Source: Paenibacillus timonensis
GTDB lineage: Bacteria; Bacillota; Bacilli; Paenibacillales; Paenibacillaceae
Direction of reading: 5' to 3'
DNA: 35,732 bases
NCBI RefSeq assembly: GCF_022427145.1
Contig: NZ_JAKSXN010000057.1
Span: 1 to 35,732, forward strand
Shown: positions 32,888-35,732 of the stretch, piece after piece
Numbering within the stretch: position 1 is the first letter of the stretch
Layout of the letters: each line of letters opens with the position of its first letter
Notes under the pieces: model-generated
What the model was told of the DNA's origin: nothing
What the model saw: the letters and a program-made list of their open reading frames with translations, nothing else
The model's database searches: none
Program-made: the position numbers and the translations under genes

Positions 32888-33415
32888 TTATGCCCATAAT
32901 GCAACCGTTCCAAGCGCTACGGAGGAGCCGATCACGGCCCCTGCCAGGGTGTCCGACGGATAATGCAAACCTAAATAAATGCGAGAAACCGCTACGAGCA
33001 ATGCCACCGGCAAAAGCACCAGAATGAGCCCGGGCGCGGCCGCCATAAACGGCACCGTGACGGAAAAGATGGCCGTCGTATGCCCGGATGGAAACGAGTG
33101 GTCCGTCAGCGGATTCCGGAAGGTATTCGTGCCGGGCAAGGTTAAATAAGGGCGCAGGCGCGGATAGGTTTTTTTTACCAAGGCTACCGGAAGGTGGCTG
33201 ATCGCGAGCGCAGCGCAGGATTGCAAGCCGATTTTGCTCCACGGCTGCGGAGCGGCTAACCAAATGAGCAAGGACGAGAGAATGGTAAACCAGGCCCCGC
33301 CCAAATGGGTTAAATGGTACAGCCAAAAATTCAGGAAGCTGCGGTGCAGGCGGCCGTTGATCCCTACAAAGAGCTGCCGGTCGAGTTGTTGAAGCTTTCG
33401 GAATAAACGAGTCAT
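32888..33415 (-). CDS. PAP2-family membrane phosphatase
   Basis: The 175-residue membrane protein carries the three parts of the PAP2 acid phosphatase signature: KKTYPRLRP (81-89), PSGH (109-112) and SRIYLGLHYPSD (144-155), with catalytic His112 and His151. About five hydrophobic segments are present, and the active site should face outward. Relatives dephosphorylate phosphatidate, phosphatidylglycerophosphate or undecaprenyl pyrophosphate (BcrC-like). The frame is open to 33496, but GGAGGG five bases before the ATG at 33415 sets the start. It has its own promoter and precedes the UgtP-like gene. Confidence 0.92.
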   Translation of the reverse strand: MTRLFRKLQQLDRQLFVGINGRLHRSFLNFWLYHLTHLGGAWFTILSSLLIWLAAPQPWSKIGLQSCAALAISHLPVALVKKTYPRLRPYLTLPGTNTFRNPLTDHSFPSGHTTAIFSVTVPFMAAAPGLILVLLPVALLVAVSRIYLGLHYPSDTLAGAVIGSSVALGTVALWA

Positions 33416-33516
33416 GAAATCCCTCCGCACGATGTTTGGCCGCGTACTTACAGCCCGAAAACTGCCCGTCCCAGGGGCGCCCGTTTCAAATAGCATGGCA
33501 TTTTCAGGTTAGCCTT

Positions 33517-33545
33517 ATCATATTTTTAATCCATGGCCTTTTCAA
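33517..33545 (-). promoter_or_regulatory. Promoter of the PAP2-glycosyltransferase operon
   Basis: On the minus strand TTGAAA (33540-33545), a 17-base spacer and TATGAT (33517-33522) form a good SigA-type promoter about 100 bases before the PAP2 start. Confidence 0.7.
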
Positions 33546-33579
33546 GGACGTTTTTTGCGTTGCCCGCCGTGCTCTTTTT

Positions 33580-33609
33580 TTGACTTTTCGTTCTTCTTCC
33601 CTGTACAAT
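33580..33609 (+). promoter_or_regulatory. Promoter of the family 2 glycosyltransferase
   Basis: TTGACT (33580-33585), an 18-base spacer and TACAAT (33604-33609) lie more than 400 bases before the ATG, implying a leader RNA of about 420 nucleotides. Confidence 0.6.
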
Positions 33610-33767
33610 GATTCAAATCATAGCAAATAAGTTTAAAAAAAATGGTGCAGAATTGTAAACTTTTTGCCGGGTTCACGCGTTTATGTATTTGTAACGGGAA
33701 AGGGTCGCCAGCAGGTCGCTAAAAAAAAGAAGAAAATAGAAATAAAAAAAGCCAAAAGTGATGAAAA

Positions 33768-33880
33768 TAAGATGTAACCGTACCTGAAAGCAGGATGCGG
33801 TGGTCCCGTATGCCAAAATTGCCGGACTTCAAGGTATTTGAGCGACGGCGGGGCTACAGTGGTTTTGACAAAACCACTCA
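33768..33880 (+). ncRNA. Candidate structured cis-regulatory leader RNA
   Basis: Several stems can be drawn. CCTG/CAGG closes an AAAG loop (33783-33794). GTGGTCCC (33800-33807) pairs fully with GGGGCTAC (33850-33857), two pairs being wobble. Inside it GCCG (33821-33824) pairs with CGGC (33846-33849), stacked on the first helix. AGTGGTTTT (33858-33866) pairs with AAAACCACT (33870-33878) directly afterwards. The block is set in A-rich single-stranded sequence. It has no T-run, so it is not a simple terminator. A riboswitch or an antitermination element of the eps-associated type are possible; I cannot match it to a known class. Confidence 0.5.
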
Positions 33881-33975
33881 TCTCATGGAAAATCGTAATG
33901 GTTTAAGAAAAAGAGCCGGTCATCGAATCAAAGAAAAAAGCAAGTAGAATCGAAAGGGTCATAACAACAAAAAAA

Positions 33976-34014
33976 CTCCGAAACAAAGAAAAAGAAAACA
34001 AATCATCTTCGGAG
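33976..34014 (+). promoter_or_regulatory. Hairpin just before the glycosyltransferase ribosome site
   Basis: CTCCGAA (33976-33982) pairs with TTCGGAG (34008-34014) across a 25-base A-rich loop. It ends seven bases before the GGGGG ribosome site (34021-34025) and could influence translation. Confidence 0.4.
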
Positions 34015-34034
34015 AAAAAAGGGGGCAAGAAATC

Positions 34035-35276
34035 ATGTTGGATATCATCTTGATCTCGCTGCAAGTCGTGCTTGCTGTGGTAGGGGTGTATCAATTTGGT
34101 TTGGCTTTATTTGGCATGTACAGGAAGAAGAACAAAGTGCAACACGCACCGAGCAAATCCTTTGCCGTACTGGTCGCGGCGCATAACGAGGAAAAAGTGG
34201 TCGGGGCTTTGATGGAGAATTTGAAACAGCTCAACTATCCGAAAGAATTATACGACGTGTTTGTCATTTGCGATAACTGTACCGATAATACGGCGAGCAT
34301 CGTCCGCACCCACGGCATGAATGCTTGCGTGCGCAGCAACCCGCATCTGCGGGGGAAAGGCTACGCGATTGAATGGATGCTGAAGCAGTTGTGGAAAATG
34401 CCGCGCCAATACGACGCGGTCGTCATGTTCGACGCCGACAACCTGGCTCATCCGGATTTTCTGCGCGAAATGAACAACGATCTTTGCTCCGGCGCTCGGG
34501 TCATCCAAGGCTACATCGACACGAAGAATCCGGAGGATTCCTGGATCACCGCATCTTATGGGATCTCCTACTGGTATTGCAACCGTCTGTGGCAGCTGTC
34601 CCGGACCAACCTGAAAATGGCGAACTTCCTCGGGGGCACGGGCATGTGCTTCGAAACCGAGCTGCTGAAGGAAATCGGCTGGGGCGCGACAAGCCTGGTC
34701 GAAGACCTGGAGTTCACCATGCGCTGCGTCGAACGCGGCGTGTACCCGGTATTCAACTATGACGCCAAGCTGTTCGACGAGAAGCCGTTGACGTTTAAAG
34801 CATCGGCACGCCAGCGCCTGCGCTGGATGCAAGGGCACTTCACCGTCGCCCGCCGCTACTTCTTCCCGCTGCTCTGGAAGAGCATCAAGGAGCGGAACAT
34901 GGTGAAGCTGGATATGGCGCTCTATGGCGCTAACGTGTACATCGTGCTGCTGACGTTCCTGCTGACGGCCTTCATCTGGGTCGACCAGTCGCTGCTTCGC
35001 GGACCGCATTTCGATACGCTGTACGGTTACCTGCCGATGTGGGTGTCCTACGTGGCGGTTGTCGCGAACGTCTTTATTTTCCTGATGGCGATGTTCCTGG
35101 AGAAGGTGAAGTCCAAGAAGGTATATGCTTACCTGATCTTGTTCCCGATTTACCTGATTTCCTGGTGGCCGATTACTTTTTACGCGTTCTTCACGCAAAA
35201 CAACAAGCAATGGAGTCATACGCAGCATACGCGGGTCGTTCGCCTAGAAGAAGTCCAAAGCAACAAGGTAAGTTAA
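34035..35276 (+). CDS. Family 2 processive-type membrane glycosyltransferase
   Basis: The 413-residue protein has an N-terminal membrane helix (4-24) and a GT-A catalytic domain: VLVAAHNEEKVV at 45-56, VICDNCTDNT, FDADN with the metal-binding DAD at 133-135, the base motif ED at 223-224, and QRLRW at 260-264. C-terminal membrane helices lie at about 290-312, 327-350 and 370-392. This set (D, DxD, ED, Q-x-x-RW) marks cellulose, hyaluronan and poly-N-acetylglucosamine synthase-like enzymes that polymerise and export a polysaccharide. No PilZ domain is present. The polymer is unknown. The ribosome site is GGGGG nine bases before the ATG. The gene has a long structured leader, and its last two codons and stop lie in an inverted-repeat element. 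Confidence 0.92.
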   Translation: MLDIILISLQVVLAVVGVYQFGLALFGMYRKKNKVQHAPSKSFAVLVAAHNEEKVVGALMENLKQLNYPKELYDVFVICDNCTDNTASIVRTHGMNACVRSNPHLRGKGYAIEWMLKQLWKMPRQYDAVVMFDADNLAHPDFLREMNNDLCSGARVIQGYIDTKNPEDSWITASYGISYWYCNRLWQLSRTNLKMANFLGGTGMCFETELLKEIGWGATSLVEDLEFTMRCVERGVYPVFNYDAKLFDEKPLTFKASARQRLRWMQGHFTVARRYFFPLLWKSIKERNMVKLDMALYGANVYIVLLTFLLTAFIWVDQSLLRGPHFDTLYGYLPMWVSYVAVVANVFIFLMAMFLEKVKSKKVYAYLILFPIYLISWWPITFYAFFTQNNKQWSHTQHTRVVRLEEVQSNKVS

Positions 35277-35438
35277 AAACCGGCTTTTGATCACGAAGTA
35301 TAGCTAACGAAGCGGGCTCGGCGTCGAATCTTGAATTCAGCCGGGCCCTCCGTGTGCTCACGTAGGCTCACCTACGCTGCGCTACTCGGTCCCTGCTTCA
35401 TCCAACCTTCTCGGTGCTGAAAAGCCGGTTTTTAACTT
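35270..35438. repeat. 169-base inverted-repeat (MITE-like) element, full copy
   Basis: Perfect 19-base inverted ends (35270-35288 and 35420-35438, AAGTTAAAAACCGGCTTTT) bound the element. Inside are imperfect pairings that extend the stem, a GGGCTCGGC/GCCGGGCCC hairpin, and a perfect CGTAGG-CTCA-CCTACG hairpin at 35361-35376. The left end contains the stop codon of the upstream glycosyltransferase (35274-35276). No transposase is encoded. It may be a non-autonomous element or an oversized terminator. Confidence 0.7.
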
Positions 35439-35452
35439 TTGATTGAAAGTGC

Positions 35453-35553
35453 AGTTCAAAAACCATGGTGGCTGATCATGAAGTCATAGCTAACGAAGCG
35501 GGCTCGGCGTCGAATCTTGAATTCAGCCGGGCCCTCCGTGTGCTCACGTAGGC
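35453..35553. repeat. Truncated second copy of the same element
   Basis: Bases 35473-35553 repeat 35288-35367 almost exactly, and about 20 bases further left match less well (AGTTCAAAAACC against AGTTAAAAACC). The right half, including the right inverted end, is missing. Confidence 0.75.
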
Positions 35554-35574
35554 CTTTCGAGCCTGCCGGCAAAA

Positions 35575-35731
35575 TAGCGGTAAAAAAGGGCCTTATTTGG
35601 CGTGAATTAAGAGTTTGCGGCAAAATAGGGGAGTTTATTTCCCTTATTATTGACTGATGGCGTTAAAACAAGCGATTTTGATGCGGGATTGCGCAAATAA
35701 GGCCATAAAATGTCCTTATTCGTATCCGCTA
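35575..35731. repeat. Second type of inverted-repeat intergenic element
   Basis: TAGCGG (35575-35580) and CCGCTA (35726-35731) are inverted ends, followed inward by perfect 11-base arms GGCCTTATTTG (35589-35599) and CAAATAAGGCC (35694-35704). Internal AT-rich segments repeat the CTTATT theme. The pattern resembles dispersed Paenibacillus intergenic repeats, which is a recollection and not a search result. It reaches the window end. Confidence 0.6.
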
Positions 35732-35732
35732 G

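Larger units (their letters stand above)
33416..34034. other. 619-base intergenic region with divergent promoters and long structured leader
   Basis: No protein gene is supported. The left part carries the PAP2 promoter on the minus strand and a glycosyltransferase promoter on the plus strand. The rest is leader sequence with two strongly A-rich, purine-rich stretches (about 33720-33775 and 33903-34030) on each side of a GC-richer folded block. Confidence 0.7.

Noticed and set aside
33768..33880. c-di-GMP-I riboswitch
   Set aside because: A GAAA-containing hairpin and a GCGGGGCTAC-like 3' arm recall it, but the conserved ACGCAAAGCC core is absent.
33681..33881. 66-codon minus-strand frame in the leader region
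   Set aside because: No ribosome site, low-complexity Phe/Ser content from A-rich DNA, and it overlaps the folded leader.
1..35732. CRISPR arrays, tRNA or rRNA genes, prophage or complete insertion sequences
   Set aside because: No regularly spaced short repeats, tRNA cloverleaf, rRNA-like sequence, transposase or phage structural genes were seen.

Overview
The window reads as chromosomal DNA from an endospore-forming Gram-positive bacterium of the Bacillales, most likely Paenibacillus or a close relative. This rests on a gerA-type germinant receptor operon, Bacillus-type families (YtqA/YtqB, YoaP, YdeB-like CarD, BceRSAB, UgtP-like glycosyltransferase), AGGAGG-type ribosome sites, moderately high GC, and dispersed intergenic repeat elements. 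Assignment is from sequence recognition only; no search was run.

Layout. 1-3755 (minus): oxidative pentose phosphate operon zwf > tal > gnd. 3940-4818 (plus): LysR-type regulator divergent from zwf. 5016-6109: divergent marR / carD-like pair with face-to-face promoters and two palindromic operators. 6161-8801 (minus): operon of three poorly characterised genes (DUF4317, DUF4256, spermidine-synthase-like methyltransferase). 8994-10639 (minus): redox operon of a broken thioredoxin-like gene, a CcdA-like membrane protein and a peroxiredoxin-like protein, divergent from an OmpR-type two-component system (10831-12572, plus). 12605-14819 (minus): rlmD-type rRNA methyltransferase and yoaP. 14910-19059 (minus): gerAA-gerAB-gerAC plus a small membrane protein. 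19245-22904 (plus): recQ and a B12-binding radical SAM protein. 22920-27545 (plus): BceRS-type regulators, a terminator, then the BceAB-type transporter behind its own candidate BceR site. 27621-30583 (minus): alpha/beta hydrolase, VOC protein, mnmM (ytqB) and ytqA. 30915-31625 (plus): trmB. 31697-33415 (minus): PAP2 phosphatase and UgtP/MGDG-synthase-like glycosyltransferase. 34035-35276 (plus): family 2 glycosyltransferase behind a long, A-rich, structured leader. 35270-35732: dispersed inverted-repeat elements, one overlapping the stop codon of the glycosyltransferase.

How the parts work together. The zwf operon supplies NADPH and pentoses. The redox operon looks like a membrane electron-transfer and peroxide-handling unit, probably controlled by the adjacent two-component system through TTAACA direct repeats in its promoter, but its thioredoxin-like first gene carries a nonsense codon and lacks a normal start. 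BceRSAB is a classical antimicrobial-peptide sensing and detoxification module. The right end concerns envelope lipids and an exported polysaccharide. The points most worth checking are the structured leader at 33768-33880, the marR/carD control region, the redox pseudogene with its response-regulator boxes, the DUF4317 operon with a palindrome over its -10 box, and the terminal repeat elements.
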